64,000 bases of DNA from AP-15 sp963774345 (GCA_963774345.1 CAVZFB010000039.1:296020-360019); one strand, 5' to 3'; counted from the first letter of the stretch, positions 9,497 to 19,821 are shown. Numbers and translations are program-made. Notes: a model not told the origin generated them from the letters alone.

Positions 9497-11260
9497 ATGG
9501 CGCGCCTGCTTTCGGTCAATGTTGGACTGCCGCGCGACATCCCGTGGCAGGGAAAGACTGTACATACCGCAGTCTGGAAAGAGCCGGTCCAAGGCCGGCG
9601 AATGGTACGCCGGCTCAACATCGACGGTGACGGCCAAGGCGATCTGGCGGGTCACGGCGGCGAGCACCGCGCCGTCTTTGTCTATCAGATCGATTCCTAT
9701 CGCTATTGGCAGGGTCATCTCCGCCGGACAGACTTCACCTATGGCCAATTCGGCGAGAATTTCACCGTCGACGGCTTATCCGACGGCGAGGTCTGTATCG
9801 GCGACCATTACCGGGTCGGGAGCGCGCTGTTCGAGGTAACCCAACCGCGCGTCACCTGCTACCGGGTCGGCATCCGCATGAACGAGCCGCAGATGGCCGC
9901 CCTGCTCGTCGCCCACGGCAAACCCGGCTTCTATTTCCGCGTCCTGGAGGAAGGAGAAGTCGAGGCCGGCGACGAAATCGTCCTGGTCGCCGCTGGTCCC
10001 GAGCGCATGACTGTCGCTGAGGTCGATGCCCTGTTGTACATGCCTGGCCATCCAGCCAGCAAGTTGGAGCGGGCGTTGCGCATCCCGGCGCTGAGCGCCG
10101 GTTGGCGCGCGTCGTTTCAGAAGCTGCTCGACGGGATGCAGAGCAGTGGCGCAATCGCAGGCAACCCCGGGCTTAGCCCGGCGTCCGGGCCGCCTCCAGC
10201 CTGGGCCGGGTTCCGCCCGCTGCGGGTCGTGAGTAAAAGCCGTGAAAGCAGCAGGGTGACCTCGCTGGTGATCGAGCCCAGCGACGGGCGTCCTGTGAAA
10301 GCCGGCCTGCCCGGGCAGTTCATCGTCGTGCGGCTGAAGCCGGCGCCTGATGCCCCGGCCTTGTTGCGTAGCTATTCGCTGTCGGGCGCGCCCAGCGACG
10401 ACCGCTATAGGATCAGCGTCAAGCGGGAAGCTGGCGGAGCAGCCGGAGCCTACATCGATGCCCAAATCCAAGTCGGCGACGTGCTCGACGCCAGCGCGCC
10501 ACGCGGCAACTTCACGTTGAAACCGGGCGTTGGACCCGTCGTCCTGCTCAGTGCCGGGGTCGGGGCCACCCCCGTGCTCGCCATGCTCCATGCGCTCGTG
10601 GCGGATGGGTCGCCGAGGGAGGTGTGGTGGCTTCACGGGGCCCATGACGGGAGCGAGCATCCGTTTGCCGCGGAGACGCGCGCGCTTCTGAAAGCTTTGC
10701 CCCACAGCCGCAGTCACATCCGCTACAGCACGCCAGGTCCCGCTGACCGACTGGGCGACCAGTTTGACGCGCCCGGACATTTAGACATGCCCGTGCTCCA
10801 GGAGCTGAACGTGCCCCGCGATGGTGATTTCTATCTGTGCGGGCCGCCCGCCTTCATGAGCGGTCTTACCGCCGGACTTGCGGCCTGGGGCGTGGCCGCC
10901 AATCACATCCACACCGAGACTTTCGGGGCGGGTCCAGCCAAGACGCCCGGCATCGCCGCGGCTGCGCCCAAGCCGCCGCACATGCCGGTGGGGCCGGCCG
11001 GCGCGGGTCCGCTGGTGTCGTTCGCGCGGAGCGGCCTCAATGTCCGCTGGGGTTCGACGTTCCAAAGCCTTCTCGAATTTGCCGAGGCATGCGATGTACC
11101 GGTGCGATGGTCGTGTCGTACTGGCGTCTGCCACACCTGCGAAACTGGGCTGATCACCGGCGCCGTCGCCTATCGGCCGGACCCGGTGGAGCGGCCGCCC
11201 GATGGCAATATTTTGATCTGCTGCAGTCAGCCCCAGAACGACATCGTCATCGATTTGTAG
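9497..11260 (+). CDS. MOSC domain - ferredoxin reductase - 2Fe-2S ferredoxin fusion
   Basis: 587 residues combining three modules. Residues ~1-215 are a MOSC/3-alpha domain (GEHRAVFVYQ, GQFGENFTVDG, and the molybdenum-cofactor Cys about 121 in QPRVTCYRVG). Residues ~230-470 are an FNR-type FAD/NAD(P) domain (LRSYSLSGAP, AGVGATPVLAML, LCGPPAF). The last ~90 residues are a plant-type 2Fe-2S ferredoxin with Cys in WSCRTGVCHTC and LICC. It should move electrons from NAD(P)H to the Mo centre or to a partner oxygenase; YcbX-like and PDR-like relatives reduce N-hydroxylated compounds or feed oxygenases. Confidence 0.92.
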   Translation: MARLLSVNVGLPRDIPWQGKTVHTAVWKEPVQGRRMVRRLNIDGDGQGDLAGHGGEHRAVFVYQIDSYRYWQGHLRRTDFTYGQFGENFTVDGLSDGEVCIGDHYRVGSALFEVTQPRVTCYRVGIRMNEPQMAALLVAHGKPGFYFRVLEEGEVEAGDEIVLVAAGPERMTVAEVDALLYMPGHPASKLERALRIPALSAGWRASFQKLLDGMQSSGAIAGNPGLSPASGPPPAWAGFRPLRVVSKSRESSRVTSLVIEPSDGRPVKAGLPGQFIVVRLKPAPDAPALLRSYSLSGAPSDDRYRISVKREAGGAAGAYIDAQIQVGDVLDASAPRGNFTLKPGVGPVVLLSAGVGATPVLAMLHALVADGSPREVWWLHGAHDGSEHPFAAETRALLKALPHSRSHIRYSTPGPADRLGDQFDAPGHLDMPVLQELNVPRDGDFYLCGPPAFMSGLTAGLAAWGVAANHIHTETFGAGPAKTPGIAAAAPKPPHMPVGPAGAGPLVSFARSGLNVRWGSTFQSLLEFAEACDVPVRWSCRTGVCHTCETGLITGAVAYRPDPVERPPDGNILICCSQPQNDIVIDL

Positions 11261-11359
11261 CCTGAACCTGGGCCGGGCCACTGGGTTTCGCCCTTCAGGT
11301 CGCAGGGAAATGAGCTTCTCCGCCTGCTGGCGTTGGCCAAGCGGCCGGCCGGTAGACGA

Positions 11360-11390
11360 CCCGAACGAGCGAGCCGTGCGCCCGTTCGGG
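11360..11390. terminator. Stem-loop between convergent genes
   Basis: An 8-bp perfect stem (cccgaacg / cgttcggg) with a 15-nt loop lies between the convergent MOSC fusion and the LLM gene. There is no U-tract, so it is at most a weak or Rho-assisted bidirectional terminator. Confidence 0.3.
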
Positions 11391-11409
11391 CCGGTTCAAA
11401 TCGGCTTTG

Positions 11410-12654
11410 TTACTCCGCCGCTTCTCGGGTTGGTTGGATGAGACCGCTCATATAGTCGATGCTGACCGGCTGGTTGGTCTCGAACGGGCTTTTCAGGTCG
11501 AACTCCTTGGCCATCTCGCGCACCGCCGGGAACACTTCCTGCCCCATCAGACGGATGCAGGTCTTGGCGTCTTCATGCGACACGATCCCGTCATTTCCCC
11601 ACATGCCGAGGATGCCGGGCCGGGTCTCTTCGAGCAGGATGCGCAATTTGGCAATCACCTGTTTTGGCGTGCCGGCGATGATCATCAGATCTTCGAGCTG
11701 TTTTGCCAGCTCCGGCCGGTAACGCGGATTTTTTGACCGGCCGGAGGCGAACTCGACAAAGGCGCGGCGGTTTTCGGGACTGCCGTAACCCGAGGGCGTG
11801 CTCCATACCGGATGGGCAAGGCCGGTGAATTCGCCCTGCATCCATCTGAACTGGGCGGCGTTGGCCAGAGCCTTCTCCTCGGTCTCGGCGACGTGGATTT
11901 GTTTCAGCATGCCGTGATAATCGGGACCCGGAGTAAAGCCGGCCTCGGCTGCGACGTTGTCGTAGATCTGCCAGATCTGCTTGGTACGGTCGATCGGGGT
12001 GTTGAGGGCGATATAGGGATAGGCGTGTTGCGCCGCCCAGACGATCGTCTCCGGGCTGATGACGCCCGGGATCCACACCCGCGGATGCGGCTTTTGCAAC
12101 GGCACGGCCCACGGGTTGACGACGCGGTGCTGGTAATGCGTCCCTTCCCAGCGGAACGGGCCCTGGCGCGTCCACGCCGCGACGATCAGATCGTGCGCCT
12201 CCTGAAAGCGCTCGCGGTTGTAGGCCGGGCTGACGCCGGCAGCCAATTGCTCCTGGCCGCCGCCGCGGACAAAACCCGATACCAGCCGGCCCTTCGAGAT
12301 CATGTCGATCATCGACAATTCCTCGGCGAGCCGCACCGGGTTCTCGGCCAGCGGCAACGGATTGCCGAGCAGGATGATTTTCGCTGTTTTGGTCGCCGCC
12401 GCGAGGATCGAGGCAAAGACGTTGCATTTTGCCTGCATGCAGAACGGGGCGTTGTGATGCTCGTTCAGCATAAAGCCGTCGATGCCCATCTCTTCGGCAT
12501 AAAGGTAGTGCTCAAGGTATTCGTTGTAGAGCCGACTGCCGGCGACCGGGTCGAAGTATTTGTTGGAGAACATCAGCGCCGTGGCGCCGAATTCGAGCCC
12601 TATATCGGCCGGATAGGCAGACATCGGCTGTTCGGTGAAGTACATTAGTTGCAT
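11410..12654 (-). CDS. LLM-class flavin-dependent oxidoreductase (luciferase-like monooxygenase)
   Basis: 414 residues with the F420/FMN luciferase-like TIM-barrel pattern: GIDGFMLNEHHNAPFCMQAK, ILLGNPLPLAENPVRLAEE, MISKGRLVSGFVRGGG, and a C-terminal GTPKQVIAKL segment. Family members are two-component monooxygenases using reduced flavin from a partner reductase; the adjacent ferredoxin-reductase fusion could serve but is convergent, so this is only suggestive. Substrate unknown. Confidence 0.9.
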   Translation of the reverse strand: MQLMYFTEQPMSAYPADIGLEFGATALMFSNKYFDPVAGSRLYNEYLEHYLYAEEMGIDGFMLNEHHNAPFCMQAKCNVFASILAAATKTAKIILLGNPLPLAENPVRLAEELSMIDMISKGRLVSGFVRGGGQEQLAAGVSPAYNRERFQEAHDLIVAAWTRQGPFRWEGTHYQHRVVNPWAVPLQKPHPRVWIPGVISPETIVWAAQHAYPYIALNTPIDRTKQIWQIYDNVAAEAGFTPGPDYHGMLKQIHVAETEEKALANAAQFRWMQGEFTGLAHPVWSTPSGYGSPENRRAFVEFASGRSKNPRYRPELAKQLEDLMIIAGTPKQVIAKLRILLEETRPGILGMWGNDGIVSHEDAKTCIRLMGQEVFPAVREMAKEFDLKSPFETNQPVSIDYMSGLIQPTREAAE

Positions 12655-12812
12655 GCGTTTCTCCGTCTCCGGCGTTGCCCCGCGAGTCGCACGGCGCTAC
12701 CGAAGTCTGTCACAAATTTCGCGACGGGTGCGGGATTTTTGCCCGCGGATTTGCCACGGCGGCGTGGTACCGCCCCAGACGGGCCGCGGTAACTATTCGC
12801 TGCTGGGAATAG

Positions 12813-14873
12813 CTAGGGGATAAAGCCGATTGCGCGGCGCATGAAATTGTAGCCGAGGGCGGTGAACGACGCGCGCTCGCGATTGTCCTTGCCATAGCCG
12901 TGTCCGCCGGCGGCCGGCTCGTAGAAATAGGCCTCATAGCCCATCGCCTGCATCTTTGCCGCCATTTTGCGGGCATGGCCGGGATGGACGCGATCATCGC
13001 GCCGGCTCGTCGCAAGCAGGATTGGCGGGTAATGCTGGCTCGGGACAGCGGCGTGATAGGCGGAGATCTCTTTCAAGAACATCCAATCTTCAGGATCGTC
13101 GGGGTCGCCATACTCGGCAATCCAGCTAGCCCCGGCATGCAATTTTGAATAACGGCGCATGTCGATCAGAGGGATGGTGCAGAACAGCGCGCCAAATCGG
13201 TCCGGATAGCGGGTCAGCATGTTGGTGATCAGGATGCCGCCATTCGATCCGCCCTCGGCGGCGATACGGCCGGGCCGGGTCACCCCGCGGCGCACGAGGT
13301 CGGCGGCGACCGCGGCGAAATCGTCGTGCGAAAGGCGCTTGCCTTCTCGGCGCCCGGCGTCATGCCAGGCGGTGCCGAACTCGCCACCACCCCTGATATT
13401 GGCGACGACGCCGGTGCCGCCGCGCTCCAGCCACAGCTTGCCGACGGCCGGGTTGTAGTAGGGCAATTGCGAGATGCGGAACCCGCCATAGCCGGAAAGA
13501 TGGACCGGAGCCTCGCCGGTCTCCGCGGGCGGTCCGACCTGGGTGTAGGGGATACGGGTGCCGTCGGCGGAGACCGCTTCGTGGCGGGTGACGACAAGGC
13601 CGGCCGGGTCAAAGGCTTGCGGCGCCCGCTTCAGCAGTTCGGGCGCGGCAGCGGGGCGCACCAGGAACAGCGAGGCCGGGGTCAGCGGGTCCTGCGCGCT
13701 TGCCAGAAGATCACCGTTCGACTCCTCGGTCTGCACATCAAGTGGCCAGGCGTTGGCGACGCCGAATTGGGGCAGCCCGGTAACGGCTCCGCACGACCAG
13801 CCGGTAGCGGACGGGGTCAGCGCCTCGAATACCGGCTTCAGGTCGTCAAGCACGCTCAGAACCAGCCGGCCGCCGCACCAGAAGAACCCCTGCAGGGCGC
13901 GCCGCTCGGCTGGCTCGAAGAGCTTGGTGAAGCGGCGATCTCCGGCAAGGAATGCCGCCAAGGAAATGCCGAGGACTGTATCCGGCGCGTAGGTCTCGCC
14001 GCCGACGGTCCACGCGGTCCGGCGCCGGACCGAGAGCCAGCCGTGATGCCACGTGACCCACGCATCGGTCGGGAGATCGATCCGGGTCTTGGGGCCGGTG
14101 CGATCACCGATCCGAAGCACGGCGTCGAAGAAGCCGAGCCGTTCGACATATACCAGCCGCTCTTCGAGCTTGCTTTCGCGGTCGACATCGGCCCAGACCG
14201 CCATATGGTCGGCATCTGTCGCGAAAATGACCGGGGCCGCGAGCGGGTCGTCCCCCCGCCGCCACAATCGCACGGTGCGCGCATACCCAGAATTGGTCGC
14301 CATGCCCTCGCCAAGGGCCGAAGACAGCAGCAACGTGTCGCGATCGAGCCAGGCTGCGGCGCCCTTGGCCTCCGGCAGGAAGAAACCTTCAGGAACGAAC
14401 TCGCGCGCGGACAGATCGAACTCGCGCAACACTACCGCATCGGCCCCGCCGCGCGACAGCATCACAATGGCGCGGTCATGGCTGCCCGGGATCGTCGTCG
14501 CCCCGCTCCAGGTCCAGTCTTCGCCTTCCCGCGCCGAAAGCCCGTCGAGGTCGAGCAGAATTTCCCACTCCGGGGTCGTGCCGCGGAAGCTGTCGAGCGT
14601 CGTCGCCCGCCACAGGCCGCGGGAATGCGCAGCATCCTTCCAGAAGCTGAAAACCCGGGCGCTGCGCCGCGCGATCAGCGGAATGTTGTCTGGCCGGTCG
14701 AAGATCGCGGTGAGGATGTCTCGATCGGCGGCAAAGTGTGCATCGCCGAAACGCGCCAAGGTCGCTGAGTTCTCCGTCTCGACCCAGGCTAGCGCCCGTT
14801 CATCGTCGATCTCTTCGAGCCAGAGGTATGGATCGTCGTCGGGCGCATCGATGGTCGGGCGCGGATCAATCAT
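12813..14873 (-). CDS. Prolyl oligopeptidase family serine peptidase
   Basis: 686 residues, complete. The N-terminal 'DPYLWLEEIDDERALAWVE' block is the family start, followed by a beta-propeller of about 370 residues. The C-terminal hydrolase domain holds the nucleophile in EGGSNGG, the acid in TSRRDDRVHPGHA and the His in AGGHGYG. It cleaves short peptides after Pro or a related residue; lack of a signal peptide suggests the cytoplasm. Confidence 0.93.
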   Translation of the reverse strand: MIDPRPTIDAPDDDPYLWLEEIDDERALAWVETENSATLARFGDAHFAADRDILTAIFDRPDNIPLIARRSARVFSFWKDAAHSRGLWRATTLDSFRGTTPEWEILLDLDGLSAREGEDWTWSGATTIPGSHDRAIVMLSRGGADAVVLREFDLSAREFVPEGFFLPEAKGAAAWLDRDTLLLSSALGEGMATNSGYARTVRLWRRGDDPLAAPVIFATDADHMAVWADVDRESKLEERLVYVERLGFFDAVLRIGDRTGPKTRIDLPTDAWVTWHHGWLSVRRRTAWTVGGETYAPDTVLGISLAAFLAGDRRFTKLFEPAERRALQGFFWCGGRLVLSVLDDLKPVFEALTPSATGWSCGAVTGLPQFGVANAWPLDVQTEESNGDLLASAQDPLTPASLFLVRPAAAPELLKRAPQAFDPAGLVVTRHEAVSADGTRIPYTQVGPPAETGEAPVHLSGYGGFRISQLPYYNPAVGKLWLERGGTGVVANIRGGGEFGTAWHDAGRREGKRLSHDDFAAVAADLVRRGVTRPGRIAAEGGSNGGILITNMLTRYPDRFGALFCTIPLIDMRRYSKLHAGASWIAEYGDPDDPEDWMFLKEISAYHAAVPSQHYPPILLATSRRDDRVHPGHARKMAAKMQAMGYEAYFYEPAAGGHGYGKDNRERASFTALGYNFMRRAIGFIP

Positions 14874-14966
14874 CAGCGTGCCCCTACGGCGTCCTGCATT
14901 TCAGCTACCAATGTGGTATGGCGGCCGATCCCAGTTTGCGTAAGTTATGAGATGCCGGAAGTGGGA

Positions 14967-15392
14967 TCAGCGGTGTCGTGGAGCGATGCGCACAATCACG
15001 TCGACGCGGCAGATCTCGGTCCCGTCCGGCGCCAGCGGAAGCCCGCTGACAGTAACCTCCCGCGCCGGGATGTCCCGCAGCAATCCGTTCGCTTCGCAAA
15101 AGAAGTGGTGGTGGTCGGCGTTGTTGGTGTCGAAATACGATCGGCCCGGCTCAACCACGACCTCGCGCAACAGCCCGGCCTCGGTGAATTGATGCAAGGT
15201 GTTGTAGACGGTCGCGAGCGAAACCGCGATTGACGCGGCTGCAGCCTCGCCGTGCAGCTGCTCGGCAGTCACATGGCGATCGCCGTTCTCGAAAAGGAGG
15301 CGGGCCAGGGCGAGGCGTTGGCGCGTGGGCCGGAAACCCACGCCGTGCAGACGCTCTCGGGCGGCGGACGAAGAAGGCAGCATCACGTTCAT
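14967..15392 (-). CDS. irr: Iron response regulator Irr-like Fur-family protein
   Basis: 141 residues with a Fur winged helix (GFRPTRQRLALARLLF, SLATVYNTLHQFTEAGLL) and a dimerisation domain bearing three consecutive His at 94-96 followed by FF. That HHHFF signature is typical of rhizobial-type Irr, which senses haem rather than ferrous iron and controls haem and iron genes. The Cys pairs of zinc-containing Fur are missing, in keeping with Irr. Distinction from Fur/PerR rests on this motif only. Confidence 0.8.
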   Translation of the reverse strand: MNVMLPSSSAARERLHGVGFRPTRQRLALARLLFENGDRHVTAEQLHGEAAAASIAVSLATVYNTLHQFTEAGLLREVVVEPGRSYFDTNNADHHHFFCEANGLLRDIPAREVTVSGLPLAPDGTEICRVDVIVRIAPRHR

Positions 15393-15408
15393 ATTACATA
15401 TATGTGAT
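15393..15408 (-). promoter_or_regulatory. Near-palindrome immediately upstream of irr
   Basis: ATCACATATATGTAAT (read on the gene's strand) is a 16-bp near-perfect inverted repeat that abuts the irr start codon, within an AT-rich patch unusual here. Its placement suggests an autoregulatory operator or ribosome-access control. It does not match the ICE consensus I know, so the assignment is an inference. Confidence 0.35.
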
Positions 15409-15449
15409 GCTATCGAAGATAATTAAACGCCAGCCGATCGCCCGCCGCT

Positions 15450-16850
15450 TCAGTCGCCGGTCTGCAGGCGCTCGACCAGCTCACGCACCGTCGGCACATA
15501 GCCGTTGGCATAAAAAGGATCGGAGGCAAAGCGATAGCCGTTGTGCCCGGCAAACATCAGCTGCTGCTCGACATCATCCGAGTGACGGATCGCCTGTAAG
15601 GTCTTCTGAATGCAGTAACTGCGCGGATCGGCTTTCTTACCGGTCGAGCCGCCTTCGTTTTGCGCCCAATTCGAGAATTGGCAGGCGCTGAGGCAGCCCA
15701 TGCAGTTGATCTGGTCGGTGCGCAGCTCAAGCGCCTTTTGCGGCGTGACAAAGATCAACGTCGAGTCGGGGGTGCGCAAGGCTTCGGTAAATCCAGCCGC
15801 GACCCAGAGCTCGGCCAATTCCCTGTCGTGGGGCGTCAGATAGACGACTCGACCGCGCGCACCGACGTGGAAGCGCGCCACATGCTCTCCGACCGGCTCT
15901 ACCGAATATGCGACCTGGCGCTCCGAGCGCTCATGCAGCTCGTTTAAAAAGCCGTTGCGCACTGCCGAGGAATAAAATCCGGTCGGGCTAAACCGGTTGA
16001 GATAGACGTCACCCTCGCCCAAGGTCAGCAGTTTGCGCTTCCATACAGCCGAGATCGGGCTTTCCTGGGTCACCAGCGGCCGAGTACCGAATTGGAAGGC
16101 GACGGGGCCAAGCTCGGGGTTGTCGATCCAATCGCTCCACTCACGCAGGTACCACAGCCCGCCCGCCATAAAGATCGGAGTCGCGGCGAGCCCGAACTCG
16201 ACCATCAGATTGCGCAGTTCGCGAACCCGCGGATAGGGCGTTTCTGGAAGCAGCGGATCCTCGCTGTTGGACAGCCCGTTATGGCCGCCGGCAAGCCACG
16301 GGTCCTCATAGACCACGCCGCCGAGCCAGTCCCAGAATTTGTGGTAGGCGCGTTTCCATAATGCCCGGAACGCGCGCCCCGACGATACGATCGGATAATA
16401 GTGGACGCCATAGCGAGCGCAGATCTCGGCAATCTTGTAGGGCATGCCGGCGCCGCAGGTAACGCCGTGAATGAGGCCCTTGGCGCCTTCGAGCACGCCG
16501 TGCAGCACGCGCTCGGCGGCGGCCATCTCCCACAACACGTTCATGTGGATGCGGCCTTCGCCGTTGCCGCGCTCATGGGCGACACGCGCTTGCTGGATGC
16601 CGCCGGCGATTGCATAGGCGACGAGTTCCTCGTGCCGCTCGCGCCGGGTGCGTCCGTGATAAAGCTGCGGGATCAGCTGGCCTGCTTCGCCGTAGCTGTC
16701 GGCGTTGACCCCGGAGAAGGTGCCGACGCCCCCGGTTGCGGCCCAGGCACCCGAGCTCTCGCCATTCGACACTGAGATGCCCTTGCCGCCTTCGACAAGC
16801 GGCAGCACCTCGCGCCCAGAGATAACAAGCGAATTGAGCGGCTTCACCAC
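15450..16850 (-). CDS. Nitronate monooxygenase / 2-nitropropane dioxygenase-like flavoprotein with Cys-rich C-terminus
   Basis: 466 residues. The N-terminal SLVISGREVLPLVEGGKGI, GGVGTFSG and the flavin-site segments (HGVTCGAGMPYKI, IFMAGGLWYL, QFGTRPLVT) mark the NPD/FabK-like TIM barrel that binds FMN. Unusually for nitronate monooxygenases, the C-terminal third has a Cys cluster, CMGCLSAC with a further Cys about 24 residues later, which could ligate an Fe-S or Zn site. The start overlaps the stop of the upstream glycerophosphodiesterase by 7 bp, so they form an operon. Confidence 0.85.
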   Translation of the reverse strand: MVKPLNSLVISGREVLPLVEGGKGISVSNGESSGAWAATGGVGTFSGVNADSYGEAGQLIPQLYHGRTRRERHEELVAYAIAGGIQQARVAHERGNGEGRIHMNVLWEMAAAERVLHGVLEGAKGLIHGVTCGAGMPYKIAEICARYGVHYYPIVSSGRAFRALWKRAYHKFWDWLGGVVYEDPWLAGGHNGLSNSEDPLLPETPYPRVRELRNLMVEFGLAATPIFMAGGLWYLREWSDWIDNPELGPVAFQFGTRPLVTQESPISAVWKRKLLTLGEGDVYLNRFSPTGFYSSAVRNGFLNELHERSERQVAYSVEPVGEHVARFHVGARGRVVYLTPHDRELAELWVAAGFTEALRTPDSTLIFVTPQKALELRTDQINCMGCLSACQFSNWAQNEGGSTGKKADPRSYCIQKTLQAIRHSDDVEQQLMFAGHNGYRFASDPFYANGYVPTVRELVERLQTGD

Positions 16851-17632
16851 AGCGCTCCTTGACGCATTGCTGAAGGCGAGCCGGAGGTGTCGGCTGGGCG
16901 CGACGCCCCGTCAAGGATCAAGTGGGGAACGTCCGAAAACACGGAGGCAACCCCCCAGCCGAATAGTTCACGCGCCCGTGCCGCATCGTTGACCGTATAG
17001 GCCAGCACAGAATAGCCCAATTCGCGGATTTCGGCCACGATGGCGGGCCGCAGACGCCGATGCTCGGCATGGATCGTCACGCAGCCGAGGCTCTCGGCGC
17101 GAAGCCGCCAATGTCGTGGCAGCCCACGCACGATCAGCCCGCGCGCGATCGCCGGGGCGCGCTCGCGCACCGCCGCGAGGGCCGCCGGCAGAAAGCTCGA
17201 AACCAGCGGCGCCGGGAGTTGCGGGGGCCATGATCGGGCAAGCAGGTCGGCCGCGGCCGCCCCAGTTTCCGTCTCGCGGCCACGGCCGGCCTTGAGCTCG
17301 ACGTTGGCGCCGAGGCCGAGTTCGCACAAAACATCGATCGCCTCCGCCAAAGTCGGCACGCGTTCACCCGTGAAGGACGGCCCGAACCAGCCGCCGGCGT
17401 CGTGCCGCCGAATCATCGACAAAGGGAGCGCTCGCGCCTTGCCGCTGCCATCTGTGGTTCGTTCGAGCCGCTCGTCATGCAGCAGGATCAATTCGCCGTC
17501 GGCGGTCAGGCGCACGTCGAACTCGACCCAATGGCAGCCGAGCGCCTGGGCCCGGCGCAGTCCGCCAAGGGTATTTTCCGGGGCGCGACCGGCTGCGCCG
17601 CGGTGACCGATTACCGACGGGAACGGCGGCAT
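16844..17632 (-). CDS. Glycerophosphodiester phosphodiesterase
   Basis: About 262 residues from ATG 17632 (an upstream in-frame ATG at 17674 is possible). It has the GDPD barrel signatures IGHRGAAGRAPENT, EFDVRLTADGELILLHD and NVELKAGRG with the metal-binding Glu/Asp residues. It hydrolyses glycerophosphodiesters to glycerol 3-phosphate and an alcohol. No signal peptide, so the cytoplasmic UgpQ-like type is likelier than periplasmic GlpQ. Cotranscribed with the NPD-like gene. Confidence 0.92.
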   Translation of the reverse strand: MPPFPSVIGHRGAAGRAPENTLGGLRRAQALGCHWVEFDVRLTADGELILLHDERLERTTDGSGKARALPLSMIRRHDAGGWFGPSFTGERVPTLAEAIDVLCELGLGANVELKAGRGRETETGAAAADLLARSWPPQLPAPLVSSFLPAALAAVRERAPAIARGLIVRGLPRHWRLRAESLGCVTIHAEHRRLRPAIVAEIRELGYSVLAYTVNDAARARELFGWGVASVFSDVPHLILDGASRPADTSGSPSAMRQGALW

Positions 17633-17687
17633 CGTGGGAAGTGCTGGGCCGTCCCGCCCGAGCCGGGTCGGCACCGGGGTCGCTAAC

Positions 17688-19821
17688 TCAGGGTACCGCT
17701 CTGGCCGGCTCCGGTCGTCTTGGGCCGAGATCCTCGCCGGTCTGCTGGTCTACCTGGCGCATACTGAGCTTGACCTTGCCGCGGTCATCAAAGCCCAGAA
17801 CTTTGACTTTGACCGTATCGCCGAGCTTGACGACATCGGCAACCTTGCCGACCCGCTGGGGAGCGAGCTCGCTGATATGCACGAGCCCATCGCGCGATCC
17901 GAGAAAGTTGACGAAGGCGCCAAAATCAACGGTCTTGACGACCTTGCCGTTGTAGATCCCGCCGAGTTCAGGTTCGGCGACGATCCCCTTGATCCAGTCG
18001 ATCGCCGCTTGAGCAGCATTGCCGTCGACCGCGGCGACCTTGACCGTGCCGTCGTCGTCGATATCGATCTTTGCTCCAGTCGTCTCCGTGATTTCTCGGA
18101 TGACCTTACCGCCGGAGCCTATGACCTCGCGGATCTTGTCCTTCGGAATGCTCAACGTGGTGATCCGCGGCGCGTTGTCGCTGACAGTGTCGCGCGCGCC
18201 GGTCAACGCCTTTGCCATCTCACCGAGGATGTGGATACGGCCTTCGCGCGCCTGGTCTAGGGCGATCCGCATGATCTCCTCGGTTATCGAGGTGATCTTG
18301 ATGTCCATCTGTAGCGCGGTGACCCCCTTTTCGGTACCAGCCACCTTAAAGTCCATGTCGCCCAGATGGTCTTCGTCGCCGAGAATGTCCGACAACACGG
18401 CGAAGCCCTCGGGCTCCTTGATCAACCCCATCGCGATCCCGGCAACCGAACGAGGCAGCGGCACGCCGGCATCCATCAGCGCCAGCGAGGCTCCGCACAC
18501 CGAAGCCATCGACGAAGAGCCGTTCGAACTCGGTGATCTCCGAGACGACGCGGATCGTGTACGGGAAGCTCTCCTTCGATGGCAGCAAGGGCCGAACCGC
18601 CCGCCAGGCGAGCTTGCCGTGACCGATTTCGCGCCGGCCCGGCGAGCCCATTCTTCCCGCCTCGCCCGTCGAGTAAGGCGGGAAGTTGTAATGCAGCATG
18701 AAGTTTTCCCGATACTCGCCCTCGAGCGCGTCGATCATCTGCTCATCCTGGCCGGTTCCGAGCGTCGCCACTACTAGCGCCTGGGTTTCGCCGCGAGTGA
18801 ACAGCGCCGAGCCATGTGCACGCGGCAGGATTCCAACCTCGGCCTCGATCGGCCGAACCGCGCGCGTGTCGCGACCGTCGATGCGGCTTCCGCCGCGCAA
18901 CACGGCCCCGCGGACGATCTCTTTTTCAAGGTCCTTGAACAGCTTGAACGCCTGCGTGCGCTGCTCCTCGTCGGGGTATAGATCCGCGATCTGTGCCTTG
19001 GCCGCGTCGAGCCGGTTGCTGCGGTCCTGCTTTCCCTGCTCGCGATAGGCGGCGTCGATCAGCGGGCCGACCGTATCGCGCAGCCGCGCCTCGATTGTGC
19101 CGATCTCAGCTGATTTGGGCGGCAACAGCCACGGGTCGCGGGCGCAGGCCTCGGCCAGCTCGATGATCGCCTGGATCACCGGCTGGAACTCGCGATGGCC
19201 GAATGTCACCGCACCCAGCATGATCTCCTCTGAAAGTTCCTGGGCCTCGGACTCGACCATCAGCACGCCCTCGCCGGTGCCGGCGACGACGAGTTCGAGC
19301 TGCGAGCGTGGTAGCTCACCCAAAATCGGGTTCAGGACATAATCGCCGTCGATATAGCCCACTCGCGCGCCGGCGATGGGTCCGAGAAACGGTATACCCG
19401 AGATCGTCAAGGCGGCCGAAGCCCCGATCATCGCCACGATGTCGGGATCGTTTTCGAGATCGTGGCTCAGCACCGTACAGATGATCTGGGTTTCGTTGCG
19501 GAATCCGGGGGCGAAGAGCGGCCGGAGCGGTCGATCGATCAGCCGCGAAACCAGAGTCTCCTTTTCCGACGGACGGCCTTCGCGCTTGAAGAAACCGCCG
19601 GGGATCTTGCCGGCGGCAAAGGTCTTTTCCTGATAGTTGACGGTTAGCGGAAAAAAGTCCTGACCGGGTTTGGCACTCTTCATCGCGACGGCAGTGCAGA
19701 GGACCGTCGTCTCGCCATACGTCGCGAGCACCGCGCCGTCAGCCTGGCGCGCGAGCCTGCCGGTTTCGAGCACGAGTTGGCGCCCGCCCCACATCAGCTC
19801 TTTGCGATAAACCTGAAACAT
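17688..19821 (-). pseudogene. pnp: Polyribonucleotide nucleotidyltransferase, frame broken by one extra base
   Basis: Together the two frames give a full-length ~710-residue PNPase: first RNase-PH core (LETGRLARQADGAVLATYG), the all-helical linker, second core (RGETQALVVATLGTGQDEQ), then a KH domain (IREVIGSGGKVIREI) and an S1 domain (VDFGAFVNFLGSRDGLVHI). The frame changes at 18527-18528, where removing one A restores SEITESNGSSSMASVCGA, an invariant active-site region. PNPase degrades RNA phosphorolytically and is a degradosome subunit. Everything else is conserved, so a sequence error is the likeliest explanation. Confidence 0.93.

Noticed and set aside
13326..14768. 480-codon plus-strand open frame opposite the prolyl oligopeptidase
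   Set aside because: The minus-strand gene has full family motifs; the opposite frame is compositional.
18527..18528. Programmed frameshift in pnp
   Set aside because: No slippery heptamer or downstream pseudoknot evident, and identical +1 breaks occur in many unrelated genes here.
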